NCBI GenBank assembly: GCA_965652025.1
Contig: CBFGTM010000038.1
Location: 1-34,576 of the forward strand
Length of the DNA stretch: 34,576 nt
Direction: 5' to 3'
DNA from: CAVVWJ01 sp965652025
Lineage (GTDB): Bacteria > Gemmatimonadota > Gemmatimonadetes > Gemmatimonadales > GWC2-71-9
Below the pieces are notes generated by a model. That model had not been told where the DNA came from, did no database searches, and saw only the letters and a list, made by a program, of their open reading frames with translations. Each line of letters begins with the position of its first letter. The stretch's first letter is position 1. This document shows positions 24,873 through 34,130 of this stretch, piece after piece. The position numbers and the translations under genes are program-made.

Positions 24873-26456
24873 CTAGTCGCCCAGGCGGAGCCGCTCGATG
24901 CGGCGGGCCTTGGTTTGGGTGTTGTAGATGGTCAGACTCACAATGTCTCCACTCTTATAGCCCTTCAGCGCGCTCCTGAGATCGGCGAGAGACTTGACCG
25001 GCTTGCCCTCCAGGTCGAGCAGGACATCGGGACCTCCATTATCAGGCTCGGCCACCTCGCCGTAGGCCGGGCCGCCTGGGGTCACATCAGTAACCAGAAG
25101 CCCACGGCGATCAGCCGGCAGGTTCAACTGTCGGATCGTTTCCCGGTCCAACGGCTGAACTGTCAGGCCCAGCAGATCGATAGACGTGGCCTCGTCGCTG
25201 GAGCCATTATCGTTGCTGCTGTCGGAACGGCTGGCAACGTCGCGAGGCGAGGTCACCGCCTGGAGGCGGACCTCCAGCGTCTTCCGCACGCCGCCCTTGC
25301 GCGCGACCTCCACCTTGACCTTGTCACCCGGCTTGCGGAACCCGACCTGCTGCTGGAGCTGGCCCACGTACTCGACCGACTTGCCATCGACCGAAATGAT
25401 GATATCGCCTTGCTGGATGCCGGCCTGCCGGGCAGGGGAATCCTCGGTGAAATCCTGGACCAGCACCCCACGGATCTCGGGGAGGCCCACGTAGGCGGCA
25501 TCGTTGGCGCTGGCGTTCTGCACGCTCACCCCAAGGGCCGCGCGGTGCACTTGGCCGCCCTGGATGATCTGGTCCATGACATTGCGGGCCAGATCGATCG
25601 GGATCGCGAAGCCGTAACCGGAATAGAAGCCGGTCTGGCTGGCGATGGCCGAGTTTACTCCGATGACCTGACCCTGTACGCTGACCAGAGGCCCTCCTGA
25701 ATTTCCTGGATTGATGGCAGCATCGGTCTGGATAAAGTCCTGGATGCTCCGCTCCGACTGGCCGGGCAGCGCCAGGGTCCGGCCCTTGGCGCTGATGATG
25801 CCTGAGGTGACGGTAAAGGTCAGCGCATCACCCAGGGGGTTGCCGACGGCAAGGACCCATTCGCCCACTCGGGCCGCGGTGCTGTTGCCGAGAGGAGCTG
25901 GAATCAGGTTCTTCGCGTCAATCTTGAGGACCGCCAGATCGGTATTGGGGTCGGTGCCTACGATCTTGGCCTTGAACTCCCGGCGGTCCAGCAGGCGCAC
26001 CGACACCTGGTCGGAACCATCCACCACATGATTGTTGGTCAGGATGTAGCCGTCCTTGGAGACAATGAATCCTGACCCGGAACCCTCCTGGAAGCGGGGC
26101 TCCTGCTGAAGCGGCGGAAAGTCCCGGAAAAAGCGCTCGAAACCGGGAGGCACCTGCATCCGCGGAGCATCGCCCGTGTCCGCCTGGGGGCGGCGGCCCG
26201 ACTTGATGTACACCACACTGGGCTTGACGTGCTCGGCGATCGAGGCGAAGGCCTCACTCAGGTTCTGTAACGAGGCCACCCCGGCAGGTGGCGCTACCCG
26301 ATCGCCCGAGGCGGCTCCCCCCGCGACCGTGGCGGTACCCTGCTGCTGGGCTGCAGATTGGTAGGGCAGGTGGAGGAGCCCTGCGGTCGCAAGACCGAAG
26401 GCGAAGGCGATTCCGACACCGCCGGACCGCAGCCGGCGAAGCCATCCATCAGACAT
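24873..26456 (-). CDS. htrA: Periplasmic serine protease Do, HtrA/DegQ family
   Basis: The 527-aa protein has an N-terminal hydrophobic export segment (about 13-31). The trypsin-like domain carries the full triad: His143 in TNNHVVDG, Asp173 in NTDLAVLKID and Ser253 in GNSGGPL. Two PDZ domains follow: the first begins around RGVLVQDFTEDSPARQAGIQQGDIIISVDGK, the second around RRGLLVTDVTPGGPAYGEVA, separated by a Ser/Asp/Asn-rich linker (RSDSSNDNGSSDEATS). HtrA proteases degrade or refold damaged envelope proteins. The long Phe/Pro stretch FERFFRDFPPLQQEP before the catalytic core is the DegP/Q-type LA-loop. The ATG has GGGAG upstream. It is divergent from the M1-type peptidase, so the 175-nt gap holds both promoters. 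Confidence 0.95.
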   Translation of the reverse strand: MSDGWLRRLRSGGVGIAFAFGLATAGLLHLPYQSAAQQQGTATVAGGAASGDRVAPPAGVASLQNLSEAFASIAEHVKPSVVYIKSGRRPQADTGDAPRMQVPPGFERFFRDFPPLQQEPRFQEGSGSGFIVSKDGYILTNNHVVDGSDQVSVRLLDRREFKAKIVGTDPNTDLAVLKIDAKNLIPAPLGNSTAARVGEWVLAVGNPLGDALTFTVTSGIISAKGRTLALPGQSERSIQDFIQTDAAINPGNSGGPLVSVQGQVIGVNSAIASQTGFYSGYGFAIPIDLARNVMDQIIQGGQVHRAALGVSVQNASANDAAYVGLPEIRGVLVQDFTEDSPARQAGIQQGDIIISVDGKSVEYVGQLQQQVGFRKPGDKVKVEVARKGGVRKTLEVRLQAVTSPRDVASRSDSSNDNGSSDEATSIDLLGLTVQPLDRETIRQLNLPADRRGLLVTDVTPGGPAYGEVAEPDNGGPDVLLDLEGKPVKSLADLRSALKGYKSGDIVSLTIYNTQTKARRIERLRLGD

Positions 26457-26631
26457 AAAGAGCTCCCGCTATTTGAATGCATCGGTCCGGAGCCCCGATG
26501 CCCCGGTCGAGTATTCTGATGTCTGTGCGGAAGTTTTCGTCGCGGTCGGGCTTCCTCCCGGGAGTGGCTATTATTCGCGGTAGCCGGCCGCTGGGTCATC
26601 AAACGTGCTTTGGGAGAACAAGGAGTAGTGA

Positions 26632-28620
26632 ATGGCTCGCACTGAGATTCGCTTCGTGGCACTGCTCTGCGGGGTGGGGTTGACCTGGCTGAATGCCTGC
26701 AGCAGTGGGCGCTCCAGCGTCAATTCGGCTCCGACCCCCGGAACCGCTGGCACCTCATCCCGGCGGACGGCCATGGAGGTACCGATCTCGGGCGCGTACG
26801 AGCGGGCCGTTCATCAGGGAACCCGCACTCACAGCGGGGCTCCCGGCCCCCGCTACTGGCAGCAATGGGCCGATTACCGGCTGGAGGCCGAGCTGAATCC
26901 GATCTCCAAGCGGCTCACCGGAAAGGGGAAGATCACTTACTACAACCGGTCCCCCGATACCCTGAGCCAGGTCTACGTCCAGCTGCTGCACAATATCTTT
27001 GCGCCCAACTCCCGGCATAACACAGATGTACCGTGGTCAGTGGAAGGCGTGGGCCTGAGCCGGGTGGCCGCCCAGGGCCACGAGCTCAAGCCGGTAAAGG
27101 AGGAAGGCACCGGGTACCAGATCGACGGAACCGTCATGCGGATCCGCTTGCCCCGGCCCTTGGCGCCGGGCGGCTCCGCCGCTCTCGAGTTTGGCTGGAA
27201 ACTCCGGATTCCTCCGGATGGGGCCCCCCGGGGGGGCCAGGACGGCGAGGTGTATTACATCAACTACTGGTATCCCCAGATGGCGGTGTACGACGACGTG
27301 AACGGCTGGCAGACCGACCAATATCTGGGGAACGCCGAGTTCTACATGGGCTACGGGAACTACGACGTGGCGCTTACGCTACCGACGGGTTGGCTGGTCG
27401 ACGCCACCGGCAAACTGCAGAACCCCGCTGAAGTGCTCTCGGACCAGACCCGGGCCCGGCTGGATTCGGCCTCGCGCAGCCGCGACGTGGTCCACGTAGT
27501 CACCGAGGCCGATCGGTCGCCCGGCGTGTCAACCACAGCCGGGACCAACGGAAAGCTCACCTGGCGCTACCGGGCGGAGAACGTGCGCGACGTGAGTTGG
27601 GCTGCCTCGGCCAAATATCTGTGGGACGCGACCAACGCAGTGGTGGGGGATGCGAATGGTGACGGCCGGCCGGACACCACGGCCATCTATTCCTTCTACC
27701 GGCCGGAACAGCGGATCAGTCACTGGGACCAGAGCGCACGCTACAGCCGCCACTCGATCGAGTTCTTCTCCCGATACCTGGCGCCCTATCCCTACTCTCA
27801 CATGACGGCGGTGGATGGACCCACGTCCTGCGGCGGCATGGAGTATCCGATGATGACCTGCATCGGAGGACAGTGGGATACCCTGGGACTGTACGAAGTG
27901 ACTACCCACGAGATCGGGCACATGTGGTTCCCCATGATCGTTGGCTCCGACGAGAAGCGCTACGCCTGGATGGACGAGGGACTGACCCAGTTCGATCAGT
28001 CGCAGGCCATGGCTGATTTCTTCCGCGGCTTCGATGACGAGGCGAGAAACCGGAAGAACTATCTCGACTTTGCCGAAATGGGCAGCGAAGTCGAACTCAT
28101 GCATCATGGCGACCGATACCCGAGCTACCCCTCGTACGGCGTTGCGGCCTACTACAAGCCGGCAACCATCCTGGTGGCCTTGCGGGGCGTGCTCGGCGCC
28201 GAGGTGTTCAACAAGGCATATAAGGAGTACGTTCGCCGCTGGGCCTACAAGCATCCCTCGCCGTACGACCTCTTCCACACCTTCGAGGATGTCTCGAAGC
28301 AGGATCTGTCCTGGTTCTGGCGAGGCTGGTTCTTCGAAACCTGGAAGCTCGACCAGGCGATCGACACGGTCAGGACAGTGGGCGACTCGGTCGAGATCGT
28401 GATCGCCAACGAAGGGAAGGCACCGATGCCGGTACGACTGGCGATCACTCGCATCAATGGCCAGGTGGAGCACCGCACGCTGCCGGTCGAGGTGTGGCTT
28501 CGGGGCGATCGCCGTCCCTCTCTCCGGGTTGCCCGGGAGCCGGCGGTACGCACCATCGAGGTGGACGCGGAGAAGGAGTTCCCAGATCTGGATCGAAGTA
28601 ACCAGGTCTGGCCGCGGTAG
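26632..28620 (+). CDS. M1-family zinc metallopeptidase lipoprotein
   Basis: The 662-aa protein has a lipobox (WLNAC, Cys23) and should sit at the cell surface or periplasmic face. The N-terminal beta-saddle domain typical of M1 is followed by the thermolysin-like domain: GGMEYPMM (401-408) replaces the GxMEN exopeptidase motif, and TTHEIGHMWFPM gives zinc ligands His426 and His430, catalytic Glu427 and the third ligand Glu449 in WMDEGLTQF (HExxH-18-E). It should be a metal-dependent peptidase; the altered GxMEN motif leaves open whether it is a strict aminopeptidase. AGGAG lies upstream of the ATG. It is the first gene of a compact run; trehalose synthase starts 9 nt after its stop. Confidence 0.92.
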   Translation: MARTEIRFVALLCGVGLTWLNACSSGRSSVNSAPTPGTAGTSSRRTAMEVPISGAYERAVHQGTRTHSGAPGPRYWQQWADYRLEAELNPISKRLTGKGKITYYNRSPDTLSQVYVQLLHNIFAPNSRHNTDVPWSVEGVGLSRVAAQGHELKPVKEEGTGYQIDGTVMRIRLPRPLAPGGSAALEFGWKLRIPPDGAPRGGQDGEVYYINYWYPQMAVYDDVNGWQTDQYLGNAEFYMGYGNYDVALTLPTGWLVDATGKLQNPAEVLSDQTRARLDSASRSRDVVHVVTEADRSPGVSTTAGTNGKLTWRYRAENVRDVSWAASAKYLWDATNAVVGDANGDGRPDTTAIYSFYRPEQRISHWDQSARYSRHSIEFFSRYLAPYPYSHMTAVDGPTSCGGMEYPMMTCIGGQWDTLGLYEVTTHEIGHMWFPMIVGSDEKRYAWMDEGLTQFDQSQAMADFFRGFDDEARNRKNYLDFAEMGSEVELMHHGDRYPSYPSYGVAAYYKPATILVALRGVLGAEVFNKAYKEYVRRWAYKHPSPYDLFHTFEDVSKQDLSWFWRGWFFETWKLDQAIDTVRTVGDSVEIVIANEGKAPMPVRLAITRINGQVEHRTLPVEVWLRGDRRPSLRVAREPAVRTIEVDAEKEFPDLDRSNQVWPR

Positions 28621-28629
28621 GAGAAGCGA

Positions 28630-30831
28630 ATGCCCCGCGTCCTGATTGTCGCCAACCGCCTTCCGGTCACGGTCAGCCCAACCAATGACGGCGTCGAAGT
28701 GCAGAAGAGCCCGGGTGGGTTAGCCACCGGGCTACTGCGGGCGCACGAACAGTCCGGTGGGCTGTGGATCGGATGGCCCGGGACCCTGGACAACGAGCTC
28801 TCACCCTCCCAGCGCTCGGAGCTGAACCAGAAGCTCACCGAGATGCGCCTGATCGGCGTGCCCCTCACGGGGGACCAGGTCGCGCGGTATTACGAGGGCT
28901 TCTCCAACGGCGTGCTCTGGCCGCTGTTTCACTACCTGTTGGATCAAATTCCTCTGCACGTCCGGAATTGGGAGTCCTACGCCGAGGTCAACGAGCGGTT
29001 TGCCGATCTGGTCGCCCAGCACTATCAGCCGGGCGACCTGGTCTGGGTCCATGACTACCAGTTGCTGCTGTTACCCGAGCTGCTGCGGCGCCGACTGCCG
29101 GACGCACGGATCGGGTTCTTTCTTCATATCCCTTTCCCCTCGGAAGAGCTATTCCGTACGCTGCCGGCGCGGGACCAACTGCTCCGGGGGCTGCTAGGTG
29201 CCGATCTGGTTGGGTTCCATACTCCTACCTACCTGAGACACTTTGCGGCTTCGCTCACTCAGATCCTGGGTCTCACGGTTGATATCGACCGGGTCCATCT
29301 ACCCCTCCGGGAGGTCCGTCTGGGCGTCTTCCCCATGGGGATCGATGCCCAGTCGTTCACCGCAATGGCGGAGGAGCCCGGGATAGCCGAGGAGGTTCGC
29401 GCGCTCAAGGGAAACGAGAACCTCCAGCTGCTGGTGGGCGTTGACCGGCTGGACTACACCAAGGGCATTCCCCGGCGGCTACTCTCCTATGAGCTGATGC
29501 TGGAGCGGCATCCGGAGCTGCGCGAGCGGGTCCGGCTGGTTCAGGTGGCGGTGCCATCGAGGACCAACGTCGAGGCATACCAGGAATTCCGGTCGCTGGT
29601 GGATGGGCTGGTGGGGCGGATCAACGGGGCCTTCGGCACACCTCGCTGGGTACCGGTGCACTATATCTATCGCGGACTCTCGGAGCGGGAACTCGTTGCC
29701 TTGTACCGTGCGGCAGATGCCATGCTGGTGACGCCGTTGCGGGACGGGATGAACCTCGTCGCCAAGGAGTTCATCGCCTCGCGGACCGACGGCGATGGCG
29801 TGCTGGTCCTCAGCGAGTTCGCGGGCGCCTCCTGGGAGTTGCCCGAAGCGCTTCAGGTCAACCCCTACGACTTGGAGGCGACGGCGGAGAGCTATTATCG
29901 GGCGCTCACCATGGATGAAGAAGAGCGCCGGCGACGCCTGCGCCCGCTGCGAGTCCGGGTAGCGAACTACGATGTGCACCGCTGGGCTACCAGCTTCCTG
30001 GAGCAGCTGGAGGCCATCACCCGCCATATCCCGGAGTCGCACCGGGCCCCTGCCGGCGCAGCTTCGGCCCGGAAGGAGCTGGCCCTGCGGTTGGCCGAGC
30101 GGGGCGAGCTCCTCGTCTTGCTCGACTACGACGGAACGCTGGTGCCCTATACCGCCACTCCGGAGCTGGCCCGCCCGGATCTCCCGCTCCTGGAGCTGCT
30201 CGGCTCGCTGGCCAGCCGGCCCCACACCGAAGTGCATGTGGTGAGCGGCAGGGGGCGGGAGATCTTGGAACAGTGGTTGGGTGGACTGCCCATCGCTCTG
30301 CATGCGGAGCATGGGTTCTGGTCCCGGTCGGCCAATGGATCGGAATGGGTGCCGGCGGGAGACATGGGTGCCGCCTGGCGGGAGCCGGCGCTGGGCATCC
30401 TGCGGGATATCACCGCCCGAACCCCGGGATCACTCATCGAGGTGAAATCGGTGGCGCTGGCCTGGCACTATCGGATGGCAGACCCGGAGACGGGGCCTCG
30501 GCGCGCCAACGAGCTGCGGCTGCATCTGTCCCAACTGTTGAGTAATCAGCCGGTGGAGATACTTGCGGGCAACAAGGTCGTGGAGATCCGGCCCTACGGC
30601 ATTCACAAGGGGCGGATCATACCGCCTCTCTCCGCCGAGCGGCTGGCCAACACGGTAATTCTGGCCATGGGTGACGACCGCACCGATGAAGATCTCTTTG
30701 CCGCCCTGCCCTCAGAGGCAATTTCGGTGAAGGTCGGACCGGGGCCGACCCACGCCCGATTCCGGGTGGACGGCGTCCCGGCAGCTCGCTCCTTCCTGCA
30801 GTCACTGGTCGAAGCCGAGGTCCCCAGATAA
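28630..30831 (+). CDS. otsAB: Fused trehalose-6-phosphate synthase/phosphatase (OtsA-OtsB)
   Basis: A 733-aa cytosolic fusion. Residues 1-465 are the GT20 synthase: VANRLPVTV with the loop GGLATGLL (29-36), VHDYQLLLLP, HIPFPSEE, VDRLDYTKGI (271-280) and TPLRDGMNLVAKEF (368-381). This half joins UDP- or ADP-glucose to glucose-6-phosphate. Residues 490-733 are a HAD phosphatase: LLDYDGTLVPY (nucleophile Asp499, Asp501) and MGDDRTDEDLF (680-690), which would remove the phosphate to release trehalose. All key motifs are present in both halves, so one polypeptide could make the osmoprotectant in two steps. A good ribosome site (AGGAGAAGCGA) precedes the ATG. It sits between peptidase and peptide-transporter genes. 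Confidence 0.95.
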   Translation: MPRVLIVANRLPVTVSPTNDGVEVQKSPGGLATGLLRAHEQSGGLWIGWPGTLDNELSPSQRSELNQKLTEMRLIGVPLTGDQVARYYEGFSNGVLWPLFHYLLDQIPLHVRNWESYAEVNERFADLVAQHYQPGDLVWVHDYQLLLLPELLRRRLPDARIGFFLHIPFPSEELFRTLPARDQLLRGLLGADLVGFHTPTYLRHFAASLTQILGLTVDIDRVHLPLREVRLGVFPMGIDAQSFTAMAEEPGIAEEVRALKGNENLQLLVGVDRLDYTKGIPRRLLSYELMLERHPELRERVRLVQVAVPSRTNVEAYQEFRSLVDGLVGRINGAFGTPRWVPVHYIYRGLSERELVALYRAADAMLVTPLRDGMNLVAKEFIASRTDGDGVLVLSEFAGASWELPEALQVNPYDLEATAESYYRALTMDEEERRRRLRPLRVRVANYDVHRWATSFLEQLEAITRHIPESHRAPAGAASARKELALRLAERGELLVLLDYDGTLVPYTATPELARPDLPLLELLGSLASRPHTEVHVVSGRGREILEQWLGGLPIALHAEHGFWSRSANGSEWVPAGDMGAAWREPALGILRDITARTPGSLIEVKSVALAWHYRMADPETGPRRANELRLHLSQLLSNQPVEILAGNKVVEIRPYGIHKGRIIPPLSAERLANTVILAMGDDRTDEDLFAALPSEAISVKVGPGPTHARFRVDGVPAARSFLQSLVEAEVPR

Positions 30832-30851
30832 ACCGGCATCCGCCCGGGCTG

Positions 30852-32198
30852 GTGGTCTTGTTTATCACCGAGCTCTGGGAACGCTTCGCGTACTACGGGA
30901 TGCGCGCTCTGCTCATCCTTTATCTCATCGACAATGCAGCGGGATTGGGGTGGACCCGGGAGCGGGCCAGTGAGCTGTACGGCTGGGTCAATGGCCTCGC
31001 TTATCTGACTCCGGTCGCCGGTGGGTGGCTGGCGGATCGGTTCCTGGGCACCAATCGATCGCTGGCAATTGGCGCAGCGGTGATCTCGCTGGGGCATTTC
31101 ACGCTGGCCCTCGGACCAGCGGGGGCGCTCTACGCCGGGCTGGGGCTCATCATTATTGGGACCGGATTCTTCAAGCCCAACGTGTATACCATGGTGGGCC
31201 AGCTTTACCCGGCTGCCGACCCGCGCCGCGATTCCGGCTTCACCCTCTATTACATGGGCATCAACCTGGGTGCCCTGTTCGGGCCGCTGGTGTGCGCCTG
31301 GTTCGCCGCCGATCCCCGATTCGGGTGGCGCTACGGTTTCGGTGCCGCTGGCGTGGGAATCCTGCTGGGTCTGGCGTTCTATCTCTTGACCAGGGGCAGT
31401 CGACTCCGCGAGGTCGGACTGCCGCCCCCCCGCCGTCAGGTGAGCGAAGGAGTCTTGGGCCGGCTTCGGCTGGCGCCGGAGGAGCGCCGGCGCATACTCG
31501 CGCTGGCCATCATCACGGTTTTCGTGGTCTTCTTTTGGCTCGCGTTCGAGCAGGTTGGATCTTCGCTCAACATCTTCGCCGCGCAGCGCACCGACCGGCG
31601 GGCGCCGGAATGGTTGGCCGGCCTGGTCCCGGCCGGAGAGATTCCGGCCCCCTGGTTCCAGGCAATAAATCCCTTGTTCGTACTGATACTTGCCCCGCTC
31701 ATGGCCAGTCTCTGGCAGAGGCTCGGACCCCGGGCACCCAGCACTCAGGCCAAGATGGCGCTCGGTCTCCTGCTGCTGGGCCTGGCCTACGGGGTGATGG
31801 TGTTGGGCGCCGCCGCGAGCGATCGAGGGGTTCGGGTGAGTCCCTGGTACCTGATCGCGTTCTATTTCGGGTACAGCCTGGGAGAGCTGTGCTTCCTCCC
31901 GGCGGGCTTCTCCTTTGTGGGCAAAGCCGCGCCGGCTCGGCTGGCGTCGATGCTGATGGGCCTCTGGTTTACGGCCAACTTCGTGGCGAACCTGATCGGA
32001 GGTTACCTGGCCGGCGGAGCCGAGCGGATCGAGCGGGGAGAGTTGTTCGTGGTTTTGGGAGGTCAGGCCGACTTCTTCCTCATCTTCGTGGTTTCCTGCC
32101 TGTCGGCCGGACTGCTCCTGGCCCTGCTACTTCCGCTGGTGACCCGGCTCATGCGATTGCCTATATCTTCGTCAGGCAGTACTCCATCCGCAGGGTGA
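30852..32198 (+). CDS. POT/PTR2-family proton-dependent oligopeptide transporter
   Basis: Integral membrane protein of 448 aa or slightly more, with the POT signatures ELWERFAYYGMRALLILYL (the ExxERFxYYG proton-coupling motif), GTGFFKPNVYTMVGQLYP and FTLYYMGINLGALFGPL. It imports di- and tripeptides with protons. The first conventional start is GTG 30852, but the same frame upstream encodes NRHPPGLV, which matches the usual family N-terminus just before VLFITELWERF. An ATA at 30828-30830 overlapping the preceding stop (ATAA) and preceded by GAGG could be the true start, or the original ATG may have mutated. It follows otsAB directly and precedes a PLP enzyme by 4 nt. Confidence 0.93.
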   Translation: MVLFITELWERFAYYGMRALLILYLIDNAAGLGWTRERASELYGWVNGLAYLTPVAGGWLADRFLGTNRSLAIGAAVISLGHFTLALGPAGALYAGLGLIIIGTGFFKPNVYTMVGQLYPAADPRRDSGFTLYYMGINLGALFGPLVCAWFAADPRFGWRYGFGAAGVGILLGLAFYLLTRGSRLREVGLPPPRRQVSEGVLGRLRLAPEERRRILALAIITVFVVFFWLAFEQVGSSLNIFAAQRTDRRAPEWLAGLVPAGEIPAPWFQAINPLFVLILAPLMASLWQRLGPRAPSTQAKMALGLLLLGLAYGVMVLGAAASDRGVRVSPWYLIAFYFGYSLGELCFLPAGFSFVGKAAPARLASMLMGLWFTANFVANLIGGYLAGGAERIERGELFVVLGGQADFFLIFVVSCLSAGLLLALLLPLVTRLMRLPISSSGSTPSAG

Positions 32199-32202
32199 GG
32201 GC

Positions 32203-33156
32203 ATGGCAGTCTCTACCGCAACCAGCATCGATCGCGAACGCATCGCTGCCACCGAGGCCATCATCCGGCCGTACATCCGGCGCACGCCGACGGTAGTCGT
32301 GGACGGACAAGACCTGGATCTGCCGGGTGTCACCGTCACCTTCAAGCTCGAGCTGTTCCAGCACGCCGGCTCCTTCAAGACTCGGGGCGCCTTTACCAAC
32401 CTGCTGCTGCGCGAGGTTCCCGATGTAGGCGTGGCCGCCGCCTCGGGAGGAAATCACGGAGCTGCGGTCGCCTACGCAGCCAGGAGGCTGAGTGTTCCGG
32501 CCCACGTCTTCGTTCCCACCATTTCATCGCCGGCCAAGATCGACCGGATCCGGGCCTACGGAGCCGAGCTGATCGTCGGGGGTGATCGGTATGCCGACGC
32601 GCTTGCAGCGAGCGAAGAGTGGGCCGCCGGCTCCGGCGCCCTGCGAATTCACGCTTTCGATCAGCTGGAGACTCTCTCCGGCCAGGGGACCCTGGGTCTG
32701 GAGCTCCAGCAGCAGGCCCCCGATCTGGATACAGTGCTGGTGGCGGTGGGTGGAGGTGGGCTGCTGGCCGGTATTGCCGCGTGGTATGCCGACTCGGTGC
32801 GGCTGATCGGAGTTGAGCCGGAGTTGTCCCCCACCTTGACCAGAGCCCTCGAAGCAGGGCGTCCGGTTGATGCGGAAGCAGGCGGGATTGCGGCGGATTC
32901 CCTGGCGCCTCGGCGGGTGGGTGAGCTCGTGTTTCCCCTGCTCCGGCGCTACCTGGATAGGGTGCTGTTGGTGTCAGACAGTGAGATTCGCGAAGCCCAG
33001 GGCACGCTATGGGATCGTCTGCGAATAGTGGCGGAGCCGGGTGGAGCCGCCGCCTTCGCCGCGCTCCGGTCGGGTCGGTATCGGCCTTCGCCCGGCGAGC
33101 GGGTGGGGGTGGTAGTGAGCGGAGGGAACACCGTGGCCGTCGATTTTAGCCGTTAG
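32203..33156 (+). CDS. PLP-dependent Ser/Thr dehydratase-like enzyme
   Basis: The 317-aa fold-type II PLP enzyme has no ACT domain. The PLP lysine is Lys59 in HAGSFKTRGA. ASGGNHGAAVAYAA is the family substrate loop, VGGGGLLAGIA the phosphate-binding glycine loop and VVSGGNTVAVDF the C-terminal loop. This is the layout of catabolic threonine/serine dehydratases and serine racemases. The reaction would be deamination of L-threonine or L-serine to 2-oxobutyrate or pyruvate; racemase activity cannot be excluded. It begins 4 nt after the peptide transporter stop, with GTGAGGG upstream, and is followed 2 nt later by the quinone oxidoreductase. A role in using amino acids from imported peptides fits the order. 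Confidence 0.87.
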   Translation: MAVSTATSIDRERIAATEAIIRPYIRRTPTVVVDGQDLDLPGVTVTFKLELFQHAGSFKTRGAFTNLLLREVPDVGVAAASGGNHGAAVAYAARRLSVPAHVFVPTISSPAKIDRIRAYGAELIVGGDRYADALAASEEWAAGSGALRIHAFDQLETLSGQGTLGLELQQQAPDLDTVLVAVGGGGLLAGIAAWYADSVRLIGVEPELSPTLTRALEAGRPVDAEAGGIAADSLAPRRVGELVFPLLRRYLDRVLLVSDSEIREAQGTLWDRLRIVAEPGGAAAFAALRSGRYRPSPGERVGVVVSGGNTVAVDFSR

Positions 33157-33158
33157 CT

Positions 33159-34127
33159 ATGAAAGCAATCCGGGTTTCTCGCACCGGTGGTCCTGAGACC
33201 CTGCAGCCGGAGGATGTGCCCGATCCCATTCCCGGGCCGGGCGATGCTGTGGTCCGGCTCGAGGCCATCGGAGTGAACTTCATCGAGATCTACCATCGAC
33301 GAGGATTGTACTCCTCCCAGCTTCCGTTCACGCCCGGCACCGAGGGCGCGGGGACGGTAGTCAGGGTAGGATCGGACGTCACCGGGCTCCGCCCCGGCGA
33401 CCGAGTGGCATCGGTGAATCTGCTGGGCTCCTATGCCGAGCTGGCGCGCGCTCCCGCCGAGCGGCTGGTGCTGCTTCCGGAAGCGGTCGATACCAGGACG
33501 GCGGCCGCGGCGATGCTCCAGGGCCTCACCGCGCACTACCTGGCGACCTCGACCTATCCGCTGAAGTCGGGGGACTGGTGCTTGATTCACGCCGCCGCGG
33601 GTGGTGTGGGGCTGCTGCTGTGCCAGATAGCCCGAAACCGTGGTGCCCGGATCATCGGTACCGTTTCCACCCCGGAGAAAGCGGAACTGGCCCGAGCAGC
33701 GGGTGCGCACGAGGTGGTGTTGTACACCCAGCAGGACTTTGTGAGTGAAGCTCGCCGGGTCACGGCTGGCCGGGGGGTATCGGTGGTCTACGACTCGGTC
33801 GGAAAGACCACCTTTGAAGGCAGCCTCAACTCTCTCGCCCCGCGGGGAATGCTGGTCCTGTTCGGCCAGTCCAGCGGCCCGGTCCCTCCAGTCGATCCCC
33901 AGCTACTCAACAGCAAGGGATCGCTCTTTCTGACTCGCCCGACGGTGACGCACTACTCAGCCACCAAGGAGGAGCTTGGCGCGCGAGCGAGTGACCTGTT
34001 TCAGTGGGTTATGACCGGAGCACTCAAGGTGCGGGTCGATCGGACCTTCCCGCTGGCCCAGGCCGCGGAGGCTCACCGCGCGTTGGAGGGGCGCGGTACC
34101 ACAGGGAAGGTGCTGCTCATCCCCTAG
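33159..34127 (+). CDS. qor: Zinc-independent quinone oxidoreductase (MDR family)
   Basis: The 322-aa medium-chain dehydrogenase/reductase shows the GroES-like half (IGVNFIEIYHRRGLY, TPGTEGAGTVVRVG) and the Rossmann half with the dinucleotide loop AAAGGVGLLLCQIA (about 145-158). It lacks the zinc-binding Cys/His clusters of alcohol dehydrogenases, as in QorA. NADPH-dependent one-electron or hydride reduction of quinones is the family activity. The C-terminal EAHRALEGRGTTGKVLLIP is characteristic. It begins 2 nt after the dehydratase stop and probably relies on translational coupling, because the ribosome site is weak. It is convergent with the HEAT-repeat gene, with a 3-nt gap and no visible terminator. 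Confidence 0.92.
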   Translation: MKAIRVSRTGGPETLQPEDVPDPIPGPGDAVVRLEAIGVNFIEIYHRRGLYSSQLPFTPGTEGAGTVVRVGSDVTGLRPGDRVASVNLLGSYAELARAPAERLVLLPEAVDTRTAAAAMLQGLTAHYLATSTYPLKSGDWCLIHAAAGGVGLLLCQIARNRGARIIGTVSTPEKAELARAAGAHEVVLYTQQDFVSEARRVTAGRGVSVVYDSVGKTTFEGSLNSLAPRGMLVLFGQSSGPVPPVDPQLLNSKGSLFLTRPTVTHYSATKEELGARASDLFQWVMTGALKVRVDRTFPLAQAAEAHRALEGRGTTGKVLLIP

Positions 34128-34130
34128 GAG

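Noticed and set aside
31025..32296. 423-codon plus-strand frame overlapping the peptide transporter
   Set aside because: It is an out-of-frame shadow of the POT gene, with no membrane segments or motifs.
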